21,500 nucleotides of DNA from positions 1-21,500 of IMG/VR virus record IMGVR_UViG_3300037558_000892. One strand, 5' to 3'. Positions 21,464-21,500 of the stretch are shown piece after piece. A program made the translations under genes and the position numbers. Origin of the DNA: a virus. A model generated the notes under the pieces. That model was given only the letters and a program-made list of their open reading frames with translations, had not been told where the DNA came from and searched no databases. Each line of letters opens with the position of its first letter. The stretch's first letter is position 1.

Positions 21464-21500
21464 ACTGATCTCATCTGATCTAGGGAACTCGTGACGGAGA
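21460..21500 (-). CDS. possible 3' end of upstream gene
   Basis: One frame ends SSLDQMRSV then TGA at 21462-21460, overlapping ATG 21463 as ATGA, the coupling seen at most junctions here. It may be the C-terminus of a gene extending beyond the right edge. If instead the FkbM-like protein begins further upstream, this stop is incidental. Confidence 0.3.
   Translation of the reverse strand, partial: SVTSSLDQMRSV

Noticed and set aside
1-21500. tRNA genes, CRISPR arrays, insertion sequences, attachment sites
   Set aside because: No cloverleaf-like segments, spaced repeats, transposase or integrase were seen; a tRNAscan run would be decisive for tRNAs.

Overview
The window comes from a T4-like cyanophage (a myovirus of marine Synechococcus or Prochlorococcus). 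The evidence is full-length photosystem II genes psbA (D1) and psbD (D2), a phage-type purC, a small glutaredoxin, and a dense array of tiny co-oriented genes overlapping by ATGA, GTGA or TGATG. Every supported gene lies on the minus strand, so transcription runs from the right edge (21500) to the left edge (1). I saw no tRNA, integrase, transposase, insertion sequence or CRISPR array, and no structural (head or tail) gene.

Right half (21500 to 10309): an 11-kb block without a single gap. It holds about ten glycosyltransferase-type genes (GT10 and GT11 fucosyltransferases, a second GT11-like protein, GT17, GT25, GT2, GT7C-like, exostosin-like, DUF5672), an FkbM-like methyltransferase, two 2-oxoglutarate/Fe(II) oxygenases, and three tandem paralogues of a TOD1/MUCI70 (DUF616)-like family. 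No promoter or terminator is visible inside it, so it is probably one transcript from a promoter beyond the right edge. I infer that it builds or remodels a fucose-containing glycan, on the virion or on host lipopolysaccharide. Sugar-nucleotide synthesis, flippase and polymerase genes are absent from the window.

Middle (10308 to 6286): psbA has a 190-base leader with a TTGACA-type promoter, an exact T4-late TATAAATA motif and a hairpin, and it ends at a strong terminator. Next come three small phage genes, psbD with a perfect Shine-Dalgarno, a DoxX-family membrane protein coupled to psbD by GTGA, and two small membrane or secreted proteins. This looks like a photosynthesis-maintenance cassette.

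Left (6285 to 1): a 25-codon cysteine-rich microgene, purC, an aspartyl/asparaginyl beta-hydroxylase-like gene, an AGAT-like amidinotransferase, several conserved small phage proteins, another oxygenase-like gene, an ABM-type monooxygenase, and a glutaredoxin. Two intrinsic terminators sit directly against the start codons of purC and the amidinotransferase gene, an unusual layout. A near-consensus promoter (TTGACT-17-TATAAT) drives the last small gene. Three coding regions under 60 codons (2708-2881, 8594-8749, 6182-6259) are easily missed and were read directly from the sequence.
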